Positions 1 through 9,179 of a stretch of DNA of 64,000 nucleotides are shown here, piece after piece. Below the pieces are notes generated by a model. It saw only the letters and a program-made list of their open reading frames with translations. It made no database searches and was not told where the DNA came from. Numbering within the stretch: the first letter of the stretch is position 1; each line of letters begins with the position of its first letter. This stretch comes from Buttiauxella agrestis ATCC 33320 (GTDB taxonomy: Bacteria > Pseudomonadota > Gammaproteobacteria > Enterobacterales > Enterobacteriaceae). The stretch is taken from positions 4,588,001 to 4,652,000 of the forward strand of contig JALKFA010000001.1 in the NCBI GenBank assembly GCA_024169445.1, written 5' to 3'. The position numbers and the translations under genes are program-made.

Positions 1-373
1 CAGTGGTCAACGCGGTCAGAAGCTGCATATGTGTTGATCCAGCCTCCCCTTCAGGGATTGCCAGCAAGAAGATCATCTGTACCGACTCCAGCCCGTCGAT
101 TCCTTCCCAGTCAATCGGTGACGTCAGCGTCGCGGCAGCAAAAGCCGCTTCTTTTACGGCATTCGTTTTACCGTGAGGGACTGCCAGCCCTTCGCCCAAA
201 GCGGTTGGACCTTGCGCTTCTCGGGAAAATACTTCGGCCAGGAATTGCTCCAGATTATGTAATTTCCCCAATGCCGCCAGTTGGCCTGCCATGGCACGAA
301 TCGCATCATCACGGCTGTTAAACGTGGTTTGCAGCGTGATCAAATCCGGGTGAGTTAACGCCGTCAGCTTCAT
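1..373 (-). CDS. mngA: MngA, PTS EIIABC for 2-O-alpha-mannosyl-D-glycerate (N-terminal part)
   Basis: Only the first 124 codons are present; the gene runs off the left edge. The minus-strand reading from ATG at 373 begins MKLTALTHPDLITLQ and is a fructose-type EIIA domain. The active-site histidine is H67 in GEGLAVPHGK, the residue phosphorylated by HPr. In the family this domain is followed by EIIB and membrane EIIC domains, which lie outside the window. The protein takes up and phosphorylates mannosylglycerate at the inner membrane. It is divergent from mngR, as in E. coli, where mngA, mngR and sucD are also neighbours. The name rests on family resemblance plus this context. Confidence 0.9.
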   Translation of the reverse strand, partial: MKLTALTHPDLITLQTTFNSRDDAIRAMAGQLAALGKLHNLEQFLAEVFSREAQGPTALGEGLAVPHGKTNAVKEAAFAAATLTSPIDWEGIDGLESVQMIFLLAIPEGEAGSTHMQLLTALTT

Positions 374-412
374 TATTTCCTCGTCGGGAATGAGTTTTGA
401 TGTTGTGCAGTG

Positions 413-493
413 TATCGATATAAATAATACCTTTATGTGATCAATTTAACCTTATCGATAATTTGTATTTAATTTGTATTAATACTTATCGAT
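413..493. promoter_or_regulatory. Three TATCGAT palindromes in the mngA-mngR divergent promoter region
   Basis: The AT-rich interval between the divergent genes holds ATCGAT-centred palindromes at 413-420, 452-461 and 486-493, about 40 and 34 bp apart. A half CRP-like TGTGA lies at 436-440. Their position between a GntR/HutC regulator and its presumed target makes them candidate MngR operators. This is inference: I do not recall the experimentally defined MngR site. Confidence 0.45.
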
Positions 494-554
494 TAACAGC
501 TGCCATGATTGGGGCTATCATCTGGTGAGATTTCTAACGTTCTAAGAGGACTAT

Positions 555-1274
555 GTGGTGGGTAAAAAACCGATGTACCGTCAGATTGCCGATGCTATCC
601 GCTTGCAGGTGGAAAACGGTGAATTGAAAGCGGGTGACGCACTGCCCACAGAATCAGCGCTTCAGGCACAGTTTGCGGTGAGCCGGGTGACTGTCCGTCA
701 GGCGCTCAAACAACTCACCGAACAGCAAATCATCGAGAGCATTCAAGGCAGCGGTTCATACGTTAAAGAGGAAAAGGTCAATTACGACATTTACCAGTTG
801 ACCAGCCTCTATGAAAAACTGGCCGACAGAAATGTCGAAACCCACAGCGAAGTGCAGATTTTTGAAGTTACTAAAGCGGATGACATTCTGGCCGCCCACC
901 TGCAACTGGCGGTCGACGACAAAGTCTGGCATGTGAAACGCGTGCGTTTCATTAAACAGAAACCCGTTACGCTGGAAGAAACCTGGATGCCACTCACGCT
1001 GTTCCCCGATCTCACCTGGGAGGTGATGGAGAATTCGAAATATCACTTCATCGAGAACGTGAAGAAGATGGTTATCGACCGCAGCGAACAAGAGATAATT
1101 CCGGTGATGCCATCTGAAGACGTCGTTAAAGCGTTGGGAGTTGATGCCAGCAAACCGGTTCTGGAAAAGGTGTCGCGTGGCTATTTAAGGGACGGACGGG
1201 TGTTTGAGTTCAGCCGTAACGTATTCAAAAGTGACGATTACAAATTTACGTTAGTGGCGCGGCGTAAGCATTAA
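555..1274 (+). CDS. mngR: MngR, GntR/HutC-family transcriptional repressor of mannosylglycerate utilisation
   Basis: 239 residues, the normal length for MngR. Residues 1-75 form a GntR winged helix-turn-helix (PTESALQAQFAVSRVTVRQA, followed by the wing SIQGSGSYV). Residues of about 90-233 form a UTRA ligand-binding domain. The start is GTG at 555, or GTG at 558, with AGAGGA at 545-550 as ribosome binding site; no in-frame ATG fits better. In E. coli MngR represses the divergent mngAB genes, and sucD is the downstream neighbour on the opposite strand, as here. I see no clear terminator directly after the stop. Confidence 0.93.
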   Translation: MVGKKPMYRQIADAIRLQVENGELKAGDALPTESALQAQFAVSRVTVRQALKQLTEQQIIESIQGSGSYVKEEKVNYDIYQLTSLYEKLADRNVETHSEVQIFEVTKADDILAAHLQLAVDDKVWHVKRVRFIKQKPVTLEETWMPLTLFPDLTWEVMENSKYHFIENVKKMVIDRSEQEIIPVMPSEDVVKALGVDASKPVLEKVSRGYLRDGRVFEFSRNVFKSDDYKFTLVARRKH

Positions 1275-1732
1275 ATTTGTTAAAGCCCTTCCACTTATTT
1301 CCCTCATATTATTTCCCTCATAGCATCATTGAATTCACTACATCAAATGGTGCTATAAACAGCAATCAGTGAGCAAGAGGGCATTCGTATGCAAACTGTG
1401 GAATCGATTTGGGTCTGAATGACTTCATCACTCAAGAGTGGCAATGCTGAAAATAACAATGATGATATTGCGTTTAATTCACAACACGAATCCCTTCATC
1501 ACACCTATCCATGAAATCAATTAATTAATTGATATATAGAATATATATTTACACGCCCTCTGATTTTCAACCTAAAAAGTTGATGTCTTTCACATAATAA
1601 AAAACCAGACAGATTATTCTTCTCCCCCTGTTCACAGTGTTTATTATTTGCCCGCTACGGCGTTGATGTCGTCCGCAGGCAAGCGCCTGAAGCCAATCAA
1701 TTTTCAGTTCATGTAAACAGAAGGATTTGTGT
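1275..1732. other. Non-coding interval downstream of mngR
   Basis: No convincing gene is visible. The stretch is AT-rich, with a short near-duplicate TTATTTCCCTCATA at about 1296-1322 and many stops in all frames. It may be decayed accessory DNA, because a PAAR-like gene remnant with a good ribosome binding site follows directly. Confidence 0.5.
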
Positions 1733-1927
1733 ATGACCGGTAAACCCGCGGCACGGATGGGTGACATGACGGCAACAGCCGCGCTGGAATTGGGATCAGG
1801 ACCGAGTTTTAATGACTCGTTCATACGAACGAAATATGCCAATCATAAAAAAGGCCACTCAATAGAGCGGCCAACCATGTCGAACATTATCCCCTTCCCA
1901 TTTGAAACTACAGCTTCAACTGCTTAG
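1733..1927 (+). pseudogene. Remnant of a PAAR-domain gene (type VI secretion / Rhs-type tip protein)
   Basis: ATG at 1733 is preceded by AGAAGGA at 1718-1724, a good ribosome binding site. The first residues, MTGKPAARMGDMTAT, are a typical PAAR-domain opening: basic N-terminus, PAAR, then GD and a threonine-rich turn. After about 15 residues the similarity stops. The rest of the 64-codon frame runs antisense through the sucD terminator and 3' untranslated region, so it is unlikely to be functional coding. A full PAAR domain is about 90 residues. The call rests on a short motif, so chance resemblance is possible. Confidence 0.5.
1847..1872 (-). terminator. Rho-independent terminator of the sdh-suc operon
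   Basis: Read on the minus strand, an 8-bp stem with one mismatch (GGCCGCTC / GAGTGGCC, loop TATT) is followed by six T residues, about 80 bp after the sucD stop. It closes the sdhCDAB-sucABCD transcript and would provide the 3' end of SdhX. Confidence 0.9.
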
Positions 1928-1950
1928 GGGATTTACTCTTATTTCTTTTA
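1847..1950 (-). ncRNA. sdhX: Candidate SdhX (RybD) small RNA from the sucD 3' untranslated region
   Basis: In E. coli the 3' end of the sdhCDAB-sucABCD mRNA is cut to give the Hfq-dependent SdhX RNA, which represses ackA. Here the equivalent position holds about 80 nt of leader and a strong terminator with a U-tract. The RNA segment complementary to 1875-1886 reads UGUUCGACAUGG. It can form 12 continuous pairs (10 Watson-Crick, 2 G-U) with ackA mRNA at 45997-46008, covering its AUG. A processed form of about 40 nt would run from near 1886 to 1847. Gene identity is inferred from position and pairing; expression is not shown. Confidence 0.72.
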
Positions 1951-1951
1951 C

Positions 1952-2824
1952 TTACTGAGGCAAAATAGCTTTCAGTGCGTCGCCGATGTCAGCCAGGCTG
2001 CGAACGGTTTTCACGCCAGCGGCTTCCAGTGCTGCGAATTTCTCATCCGCGGTACCTTTACCACCTGCAATGATTGCCCCCGCGTGACCCATACGCTTGC
2101 CTTTCGGCGCAGTCACACCTGCGATGTAACCAACAACTGGCTTGGTGACATGCTCTTTGATGTAAGCAGCAGCTTCTTCTTCGGCACTACCACCGATCTC
2201 ACCGATCATCACGATAGCTTCAGTTTTCGGATCTTCCTCGAACATCTTCAGGATATCGATGAAGTTAGATCCAGGGATTGGGTCACCACCGATGCCCACA
2301 CAAGTGGACTGGCCCAGACCGATATCAGTAGTCTGTTTAACCGCTTCATAAGTCAGCGTACCAGAGCGGGAAACGATGCCCACTTTGCCTGGCAGATGGA
2401 TGTGACCTGGCATGATACCGATTTTGCACTCGCCTGGGGTGATAACGCCTGGGCAGTTTGGCCCAATCATGCGCACGCCTGCTTCGTCCAGTTTCACTTT
2501 CACAGTCAGCATATCCAGCGTCGGGATGCCTTCTGTGATGGTGATAATCAGCTTAATGCCTGCATCGATAGCTTCCAGAATGGAGTCTTTGCAGAACGGA
2601 GCTGGAACGTAGATTACCGTTGCAGTTGCACCAGTAGCTTCTACTGCTTCGCGTACGGTGTTAAATACTGGCAGACCCAGATGCTCGGTGCCGCCTTTAC
2701 CTGGCGTTACACCGCCAACCATTTGCGTACCGTATGCAATCGCCTGCTCGGAGTGGAAAGTCCCCTGGCTGCCGGTGAAACCCTGGCAAATCACCTTGGT
2801 GTTTTTATCGATCAAAATGGACAT
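1952..2824 (-). CDS. sucD: SucD, succinyl-CoA synthetase alpha subunit
   Basis: 290 residues, one more than in E. coli. It has an N-terminal CoA-binding Rossmann domain ([11 protein letters not shown]) and a C-terminal ligase domain. The phosphorylated catalytic histidine lies in [17 protein letters not shown] near residue 247. With SucC it makes succinate, CoA and ATP from succinyl-CoA in the cytoplasm. Its ATG overlaps the sucC stop by one base (TAATG), which points to translational coupling. It is the last gene of the sdh-suc operon. Confidence 0.98.
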   Translation of the reverse strand: MSILIDKNTKVICQGFTGSQGTFHSEQAIAYGTQMVGGVTPGKGGTEHLGLPVFNTVREAVEATGATATVIYVPAPFCKDSILEAIDAGIKLIITITEGIPTLDMLTVKVKLDEAGVRMIGPNCPGVITPGECKIGIMPGHIHLPGKVGIVSRSGTLTYEAVKQTTDIGLGQSTCVGIGGDPIPGSNFIDILKMFEEDPKTEAIVMIGEIGGSAEEEAAAYIKEHVTKPVVGYIAGVTAPKGKRMGHAGAIIAGGKGTADEKFAALEAAGVKTVRSLADIGDALKAILPQ

Positions 2825-3990
2825 TATTTCCCCTCCACGGCAGCAACAACCTGCTGTGCTGCATCCGTCAGACTTTTCGCTGCAATAATATTCAGGCCAC
2901 TATCTGCCAGTTTCTTCGCACCCAGTTCCGCGTTGTTACCTTCCAGACGTACTACCACTGGAACGTTAACACCCACTTCTGCAACCGCGCCGATGATGCC
3001 GTCTGCGATCAGGTCGCAACGCACGATACCGCCGAAGATGTTAACCAGAACGGCTTTCACTTTGTCGTCAGACAGAATGATTTTGAATGCTTCGGTTACG
3101 CGCTCTTTCGTTGCGCCGCCGCCAACGTCCAGGAAGTTAGCTGGTTCGCCGCCGTGCAGTTTAACGATGTCCATGGTGCCCATTGCCAGGCCTGCACCGT
3201 TAACCATGCAACCGATGTTACCATCAAGCGCAACGTAGTTCAGTTCCCACTGTGCAGCCTGAGATTCACGTGCATCTTCCTGGCTTGGGTCACGCATTTC
3301 ACGCAGCTCTGGCTGGCGGAACAGTGCGTTACCATCGGCACCCAGCTTGCCATCAAGACAAATCAGGTCACCCTGCCTGGTGATAACCAGCGGGTTGATT
3401 TCAATCAGCGCCAGGTCGCGCTCAAGGAAGATGTTCGCCAGACCCATAAAGATTTTGGTGAACTGCTGAACTTGCTTACCTTCCAGACCCAGTTTGAACG
3501 CCAGTTCACGGCCCTGGTAAGGCATTGGGCCTGCCAGCGGATCCAGGGCAACTTTGTGGATCAGGTGCGGGGTTTCTTCCGCAACTTTCTCAATTTCAAC
3601 GCCACCTTCGGTGGACGCCATAAACACTACGCGACGGGAACTACGATCAACCACCGCGCCAAGATACAGTTCTTTATCAATGTCAGTTGCAGCTTCAACC
3701 AGAATCTGGTGAACCGGCTGGCCGCCTGCATCTGTTTGATAGGTCACCAGGCGTTTGCCCAGCCAGTGTTCAGCAAAAGTACGGATGTCTTCTTTGCTGT
3801 TAACCACTTTCACGCCACCCGCTTTACCGCGGCCACCAGCATGAACCTGACATTTTACTACCCACGGGCCTGCACCAATTTTGGATGCCGCTTCTTCCGC
3901 TTCACGCGGTGTGTTACAGGCGTAACCGACTGGAGCCGGTAGGCCATATCGAGCAAACAACTGTTTCGCCTGATACTCGTGTAAGTTCAT
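2824..3990 (-). CDS. sucC: SucC, succinyl-CoA synthetase beta subunit
   Basis: 388 residues, the usual length. An N-terminal ATP-grasp domain ([25 protein letters not shown] near residue 53) is followed by a C-terminal ligase domain with the nucleotide-site segment [10 protein letters not shown]. It supplies nucleotide binding and specificity for the SucCD complex. It follows sucB after 133 bp that contain two REP-type hairpins, and overlaps sucD by one base. Confidence 0.98.
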   Translation of the reverse strand: MNLHEYQAKQLFARYGLPAPVGYACNTPREAEEAASKIGAGPWVVKCQVHAGGRGKAGGVKVVNSKEDIRTFAEHWLGKRLVTYQTDAGGQPVHQILVEAATDIDKELYLGAVVDRSSRRVVFMASTEGGVEIEKVAEETPHLIHKVALDPLAGPMPYQGRELAFKLGLEGKQVQQFTKIFMGLANIFLERDLALIEINPLVITRQGDLICLDGKLGADGNALFRQPELREMRDPSQEDARESQAAQWELNYVALDGNIGCMVNGAGLAMGTMDIVKLHGGEPANFLDVGGGATKERVTEAFKIILSDDKVKAVLVNIFGGIVRCDLIADGIIGAVAEVGVNVPVVVRLEGNNAELGAKKLADSGLNIIAAKSLTDAAQQVVAAVEGK

Positions 3991-4042
3991 GAGTTCTATC
4001 CATCCTTCATAAAAACATGTAGGTCAGTTGTCGCAATTCTCA

Positions 4043-4115
4043 TCGGATGACGCTTCGCTTATCCGACCTACAAGGCAGGTGATAATTGTAGGCCCGGTAG
4101 CTTTAACTACCGGGC
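4043..4115. repeat. Pair of REP-type hairpins between sucB and sucC
   Basis: Two palindromic units lie between the genes. One at 4043-4066 (TCGGATGACGCTTCGCTTATCCGA, short form TCGGATGA...ATCCGA) resembles the E. coli REP consensus and is followed by CCTACAA. The other at 4092-4115 has a perfect 9-bp stem, GCCCGGTAG / CTACCGGGC. Such BIME-like pairs can block 3' exonucleases and change the relative stability of upstream and downstream operon segments. Confidence 0.85.
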
Positions 4116-4123
4116 GTAGGGTA

Positions 4124-5350
4124 CTAAACGTCCAGCAGCAGACGAGTTGGGTCTTCCAGCAGCTCTTTAATTGCCACCAGGTAGCCCACAGACTCGCGGC
4201 CATCGATCAGACGGTGATCGTAAGACAGTGCCAGATACATCATTGGCAGGATCTCAACTTTACCGTCGACCGCCATTGGTCGGTCTTTAATAGCGTGCAT
4301 GCCGAGGATCGCGCTCTGCGGCGGGTTGATGATCGGCGTAGACATCAGTGAACCAAACACACCACCGTTGGTGATGGTGAAGTTACCGCCGGTCAAATCT
4401 TCCACGGTCAGCTTGCCGTCACGGCCTTTAACAGCCAGTTCTTTAATACGTTTTTCGATGTCAGCCATACCCAGGGTATCAACATCACGCAGTACTGGCG
4501 TTACCAGACCACGCGGTGTGGAAACCGCGATGCTCACGTCGAAATAGTTGTGGTAAACCACGTCTTCGCCATCGATAGAAGCGTTAACTTCTGGGTAGCG
4601 TTTCAGTGCTTCAACCACCGCTTTGATGTAGAAGGACATGAAGCCCAGACGTACACCGTGGCGTTTTTCGAAAGATTCACCGTACTGCTTACGCAGTTCC
4701 ATGATTGGCTTCATGTTCACTTCGTTAAACGTGGTGAGCATGGCGGTGGAGTTTTTCGCTTCCAGCAGACGCTCAGCAACACGCTTACGCAGGCGAGTCA
4801 TCGGCACGCGTTTTTCGCTGCGGCCAGCCAGTGGAGCAACCGGTGCTTTAGTTTCTGCCGCCGCTTTAGCTTGAGCAGGTTGAGCTGATTTCGCCTGAGT
4901 CAGATGTTTATCAACATCTTCACGGGTGATACGACCACCGACACCGCTACCTTTAATGGCATTAGCGTCCAGGGAATGCTCGGCAATCAGGCGGCGAATC
5001 GCCGGGCTGAGTGCGTCATTGCTCTGCTCTTCCAAAGAAGCCTGCTGGCGCTGTGCCGGAGTAGACTCTTTGGTTTCAGCTTTCGCAGAAGTCTCTTTAC
5101 CAGAGCTGTTGCCTTCACGCAGGCGGCCAAGGATTTGACGAGAGGTTACGGTTGTCCCTTCATCTTCCAGTACAGCATCCAGAACACCATCTGCAGACGC
5201 CGGTACTTCCAGTACCACTTTGTCAGTTTCGATTTCTACCAGCACTTCGTCACGGGTAACGGTGTCACCCGGTTTTTTATGCCAGGTTGCAACTGTCGCA
5301 TCGGCAACGGACTCAGGCAGGTCAGGAACTAGAATATCTACGCTACTCAT
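4124..5350 (-). CDS. sucB: SucB, dihydrolipoyl succinyltransferase (E2 of 2-oxoglutarate dehydrogenase)
   Basis: 408 residues. The lipoyl domain spans residues 1-76, with the lipoylated lysine K44 in [12 protein letters not shown] linker rich in A, E, K, Q and T leads to the E3/E1-binding domain at about 113-150 ([20 protein letters not shown]). The catalytic acyltransferase domain ends with the active-site motif DHRLIDG (H379, D383). It transfers succinyl groups from SucA to CoA as the 24-meric core. It lies 14 bp after sucA. Confidence 0.98.
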   Translation of the reverse strand: MSSVDILVPDLPESVADATVATWHKKPGDTVTRDEVLVEIETDKVVLEVPASADGVLDAVLEDEGTTVTSRQILGRLREGNSSGKETSAKAETKESTPAQRQQASLEEQSNDALSPAIRRLIAEHSLDANAIKGSGVGGRITREDVDKHLTQAKSAQPAQAKAAAETKAPVAPLAGRSEKRVPMTRLRKRVAERLLEAKNSTAMLTTFNEVNMKPIMELRKQYGESFEKRHGVRLGFMSFYIKAVVEALKRYPEVNASIDGEDVVYHNYFDVSIAVSTPRGLVTPVLRDVDTLGMADIEKRIKELAVKGRDGKLTVEDLTGGNFTITNGGVFGSLMSTPIINPPQSAILGMHAIKDRPMAVDGKVEILPMMYLALSYDHRLIDGRESVGYLVAIKELLEDPTRLLLDV

Positions 5351-5364
5351 TTTTTATCCTTTAA

Positions 5365-8172
5365 TTAATCGACGTTCAGCGCGTCATTAACCAGATCTTG
5401 CTGCTGTTTCTGGTGAACGGACAAGTACCCTACCGCAGGTGATGCGGAGGCTGGGCGACCTGCATAACGCAGGGCTGATCCAAATGGAACGACTTCACGG
5501 AAGTGATGCTGGCTGCAGTACCATGCGCCCTGGTTAAGCGGCTCTTCCTGGCACCAGACAAAATCATGTACGTGAGCAAATGGTTTCAATGCTTCCTGCA
5601 CCGCCTGGTGCGGGAATGGATACAACTGTTCGATGCGCACAATTGCGACATCTTTTTGATCATTCTTACGACGCTGTTCCAGCAAATCGTAATAAACCTT
5701 ACCAGAACACATTACCACGCGTTTCACGCCTGCCGGGTCCAGCTCGTCAACTTCGCCAATCGCTGGCAGGAAGCTGCCGTTAGCCAGTTCATCCATAGTG
5801 GAAACGGCCAGTGGGTGGCGCAGTAAAGATTTCGGTGACATGACGACCAGAGGACGACGCATCCCGCGCAGCGCCTGACGACGCAGCATGTGGTAAACCT
5901 GCGCTGGAGTAGAAGGCACGCAAACCTGCATGTTTTGCTCTGCACACAGTTGGAGATAACGCTCAAGACGTGCGGATGAGTGTTCCGGGCCCTGGCCTTC
6001 GTAACCGTGCGGCAGCAACATCACCAGGCCACACATACGGCCCCATTTCTGCTCGCCAGAACTAATGAACTGGTCGATAACAACCTGAGCACCGTTAGCG
6101 AAGTCGCCAAACTGAGCTTCCCAGATAGTCAGCGTACGTGGTTCCGCCGTGGCATAACCGTATTCAAACGCCAGTACCGCTTCTTCAGACAGGACGGAGT
6201 CCCAAACTTTGAACTGGCCCTGGCTGTTGTGAACGTGTTGCAGTGGGGTGTAAGTCGAACCGTTAGTCTGGTTGTGAATCACAGCGTGACGGTGGAAGAA
6301 GGTTCCACGGCCAACGTCTTCGCCAGACAGACGCACAGAAACACCTTCATCTACCAGTGTTGCGTACGCCAGGTTCTCAGCTGCACCCCAGTCGAATTTC
6401 TTGGCGCCGTTCGCCATTTCCATGCGGTCGCTGTAGATTTTCGCCACACGTGACTGCATTTCCACGGTTTCAGGCGCGCTGCTAATACGCTTAGCCAGCT
6501 CCTGTAAACGCTTCATTTCTACCTTGTTCGGATAGCTCTCATCCCACTCGTGGTTGAGGTATGGCGACCAGGTAAAGGAATGCATGTTCATCGGGCGGTA
6601 TTCTTTCACCACACATTCGCCAGCATCCAGCGCGTCACGATAGAGATTCACCATTTCGGTAGCATCTTCTAACGTGGCCAGCTTTTGCTGCTCCAGACGG
6701 TCTGCGTAGATTTTACGTGGCGTCGGGTGTTTCTTGATTTTCTGGTACATCACTGGCTGAGTGGCACTTGGCTCATCAGCTTCGTTATGACCATGGCGAC
6801 GGTAGCAAACCAGGTCGATAAACACGTCGCGCTTAAAGGTGTTACGGAAATCCAGTGCCAGACGGGTGACAAACGCCACCGCTTCAGGGTCATCAGCATT
6901 CACGTGGAAAATCGGTGCCATCACCATCTTACCGATATCAGTACAGTACGGTGTAGAACGCGCATCCAGCGGGTTGGACGTGGTGAAACCAATCTGGTTG
7001 TTGATAACGATGCGAACAGTACCGCCCACTTCGTAACCACGCGCTTTGGACATGTTCAGGGTTTCCTGAACTACGCCCTGCCCGGCTACCGCTGCGTCAC
7101 CGTGAATGGTGATTGGCAGAACCTGATTAATACCTGGTTTTTCCAGACGATCCAGACGCGCACGCACTGAACCGATAACCACAGGGCTGACGATTTCAAG
7201 GTGCGATGGGTTAAACGCCAGCGCCAGGTGAACCAGGCCACCTTCGGTTTCAACGTCAGATGAGAAGCCCATGTGGTACTTCACATCACCGGTGCCGAGG
7301 TGCTCTTTATGTTTACCCGCGAACTCGTCGAACAGTTCCTGTGGTTTTTTACCCAGCACGTTGATGAGCACGTTCAGGCGGCCACGGTGTGCCATGCCCA
7401 GAACCACTTCACGTGTGCCGCTCTTACCCGCATGGCGGATCATCTCTTTGAGCATTGGCACCAGTGCGTCACCGCCTTCCAGCGAGAAGCGTTTAGCTCC
7501 TGGGAATTTCGCGCCCAGGTAACGCTCAAGGCCTTCTGCTGCGGTCAGTTCGCTCAGGAAGCGTTTTTTCTCTTCAACAGTAAATGTTGAGTGACCGACA
7601 ACCGATTCAATACGCTGCTGAATCCAGCGTTTCTCTTCGGTGCTGGTGATGTGCATATATTCCGCACCGATTGAACCGCCGTAAGTCTGTTCGAGCGCAT
7701 CAATCAGGTCAGCCAGCTTCATGGTTTCTTTGCCGCTGGCAAAAGAACCCACGTTGAAGGTTTCCTGAAGATCAGCATCAGTCAGATTATGGAAGGCTGG
7801 GTCCAGATCGGGAACCGCGTCCTGCTTCCACAGGCCAAGCGGGTCAAGATTTGCAGCTTGATGCCCACGGAAACGCCAGGCGTTGATCAGCTGCAACACT
7901 TTGACTTGCTTAACGTCAGTGTCAGGGTCGGTAATTGCGGTGGAATAACGTGAGGCATCCTTCGCCAGACGACGGAAATAATCACGTGTTTTGGAATGGA
8001 ATTGATCCGGTCTGGCCCCGGTTCCAGGTAATTGCTGGAACATTGAGCGCCAGTGCGCATCAACAGAGTCAGGATCGGTTAAGAAGTCTTCATAGAGCTG
8101 CTCTATCCAGGACTGGTTTGCACCTGCCAGGTAAGAGGAATCCAGCCAGGCTTTCATTTCGCCGTTCTGCAT
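5365..8172 (-). CDS. sucA: SucA, 2-oxoglutarate dehydrogenase E1 component
   Basis: 935 residues (E. coli 933). A thiamine-diphosphate-dependent decarboxylase with the family segments GMAHRGRLNVL, IHGDAAVAGQG and RRHGHNEADEPSATQP in the cofactor and active-site region, and YGYATAEP plus QFGDFANGAQ in the C-terminal transketolase-like half. The N-terminal segment (MQNGEMKAWLDSSYLAGANQ) is the arm that docks on E2. It is a cytoplasmic TCA-cycle enzyme and first gene of the suc segment. The 275-bp gap to sdhB could carry an internal promoter. Confidence 0.98.
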   Translation of the reverse strand: MQNGEMKAWLDSSYLAGANQSWIEQLYEDFLTDPDSVDAHWRSMFQQLPGTGARPDQFHSKTRDYFRRLAKDASRYSTAITDPDTDVKQVKVLQLINAWRFRGHQAANLDPLGLWKQDAVPDLDPAFHNLTDADLQETFNVGSFASGKETMKLADLIDALEQTYGGSIGAEYMHITSTEEKRWIQQRIESVVGHSTFTVEEKKRFLSELTAAEGLERYLGAKFPGAKRFSLEGGDALVPMLKEMIRHAGKSGTREVVLGMAHRGRLNVLINVLGKKPQELFDEFAGKHKEHLGTGDVKYHMGFSSDVETEGGLVHLALAFNPSHLEIVSPVVIGSVRARLDRLEKPGINQVLPITIHGDAAVAGQGVVQETLNMSKARGYEVGGTVRIVINNQIGFTTSNPLDARSTPYCTDIGKMVMAPIFHVNADDPEAVAFVTRLALDFRNTFKRDVFIDLVCYRRHGHNEADEPSATQPVMYQKIKKHPTPRKIYADRLEQQKLATLEDATEMVNLYRDALDAGECVVKEYRPMNMHSFTWSPYLNHEWDESYPNKVEMKRLQELAKRISSAPETVEMQSRVAKIYSDRMEMANGAKKFDWGAAENLAYATLVDEGVSVRLSGEDVGRGTFFHRHAVIHNQTNGSTYTPLQHVHNSQGQFKVWDSVLSEEAVLAFEYGYATAEPRTLTIWEAQFGDFANGAQVVIDQFISSGEQKWGRMCGLVMLLPHGYEGQGPEHSSARLERYLQLCAEQNMQVCVPSTPAQVYHMLRRQALRGMRRPLVVMSPKSLLRHPLAVSTMDELANGSFLPAIGEVDELDPAGVKRVVMCSGKVYYDLLEQRRKNDQKDVAIVRIEQLYPFPHQAVQEALKPFAHVHDFVWCQEEPLNQGAWYCSQHHFREVVPFGSALRYAGRPASASPAVGYLSVHQKQQQDLVNDALNVD

Positions 8173-8303
8173 CGTGATCCCTTAAGCATTTATATGCTTA
8201 TTTCGCCGTGAATAACTATTACGTACAGAATACAGAAGTTGTACGCATTACCGGGGTTCACAACAACGAGCCATTAACTTGTCAGGCAGCTCGCGAAGGA
8301 ACC

Positions 8304-8336
8304 TTTAAAAACTGTCGCAACAGGGCAGTTTTTAAA
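8304..8336. repeat. Perfect 11-bp inverted repeat upstream of sucA
   Basis: TTTAAAAACTG at 8304-8314 and CAGTTTTTAAA at 8326-8336 form an 11-bp stem with an 11-nt loop, 132 bp upstream of the sucA start. As RNA it could be a processing or pausing structure between the sdh and suc segments. A protein-binding site is equally possible. Its function is not known. Confidence 0.6.
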
Positions 8337-8357
8337 GATTTCCTGCATTTTTATTAC

Positions 8358-8444
8358 TCCCTCTCCCTCAGGGAGAGGGTCGGGGTGAAGGCTGTGTTCA
8401 GCATCGATTGCCCTCACCCTAACCCTCTCCCCCAGGAGAGGGGA
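8358..8444. repeat. G/C-rich inverted-repeat element, copy 1 (sdhB-sucA gap)
   Basis: Two units face each other: CCCTCTCCCTCAGGGAGAGGG (8359-8379; longer than 20, given by ends CCCTCTCCC and GGGAGAGGG) and CCCTCACCCTAACCCTCTCC...GGAGAGGGG (8411-8444). It is one of six copies of this family in the window, and ends 3 bp from the sdhB stop codon. Confidence 0.85.
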
Positions 8445-8447
8445 CTA

Positions 8448-9164
8448 TCATGCGCTTCTTTGCAGCAACATCGACTTAATGTGGCCGATGGCTTTCGTCG
8501 GGTTCAGCCCCTTAGGACAAACACTGACGCAGTTCATGATGCCATGACAGCGGAATACGCTGAAAGCATCACTGATACCGTCAAGACGACTGGCGGTTTC
8601 AGTATCACGGCTATCGATCAGGAAACGATATGCCGCCAGTAAACCTGCAGGCCCGATGAACTTATCTGGGTTCCACCAGAAGGACGGACAGGAAGTCGAG
8701 CAACATGCGCAAAGAATACACTCGTACAGGCCGTCCAGTTTTTCACGCTGCTCAGGTGACTGTAAATGCTCACGAGCAGGTGGATTTTGTCCATTATTCA
8801 ACAGGTAAGGCTTAATCTTCTCATATTGAGCATAGAATTGTCCCATGTCCACCACCAGATCTCTCACAACTGGCAATCCAGGTAGTGGCCGGATCACAAT
8901 CTTTTGCTTTCCATTACCTAATGCGGAGATTGGGGTGATACAGGCCAGACCATTTTTGCCATTCATGTTCACACCATCGGAGCCACAAACCCCTTCACGG
9001 CATGAACGACGAAACGACAACGTCGGATCTTTTTCTTTCAACTGCATCAGCGCGTCAAGCAACATCATGTCGCGCCCTTCTTCCCCTTCCAGTGTGTACT
9101 CCTGCATACGCGGAGCATCGTCAACATCCGGGTTGTAGCGATAAATAGAGAATTCGAGTTTCAT
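8448..9164 (-). CDS. sdhB: SdhB, succinate dehydrogenase iron-sulfur subunit
   Basis: 238 residues from ATG at 9164, the E. coli length; an upstream in-frame GTG at 9167 is rejected because GGAG is better spaced from the ATG. The [2Fe-2S] ligands are in SCREGVCGSDG. The [4Fe-4S] and [3Fe-4S] ligands are in CILCACCSTSCP and CHGIMNCVSVCPKG. It passes electrons from SdhA flavin to the ubiquinone site at SdhC/D on the cytoplasmic face of the inner membrane. It begins 15 bp after sdhA. Confidence 0.98.
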   Translation of the reverse strand: MKLEFSIYRYNPDVDDAPRMQEYTLEGEEGRDMMLLDALMQLKEKDPTLSFRRSCREGVCGSDGVNMNGKNGLACITPISALGNGKQKIVIRPLPGLPVVRDLVVDMGQFYAQYEKIKPYLLNNGQNPPAREHLQSPEQREKLDGLYECILCACCSTSCPSFWWNPDKFIGPAGLLAAYRFLIDSRDTETASRLDGISDAFSVFRCHGIMNCVSVCPKGLNPTKAIGHIKSMLLQRSA

Positions 9165-9179
9165 CACTTTGCTCCGCTA

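Noticed and set aside
1567-1842. 91-codon minus-strand frame between sucD and mngR
   Set aside because: It lies downstream of the suc terminator, lacks a ribosome binding site and matches no family. The plus-strand PAAR-like start in the same place is better supported.
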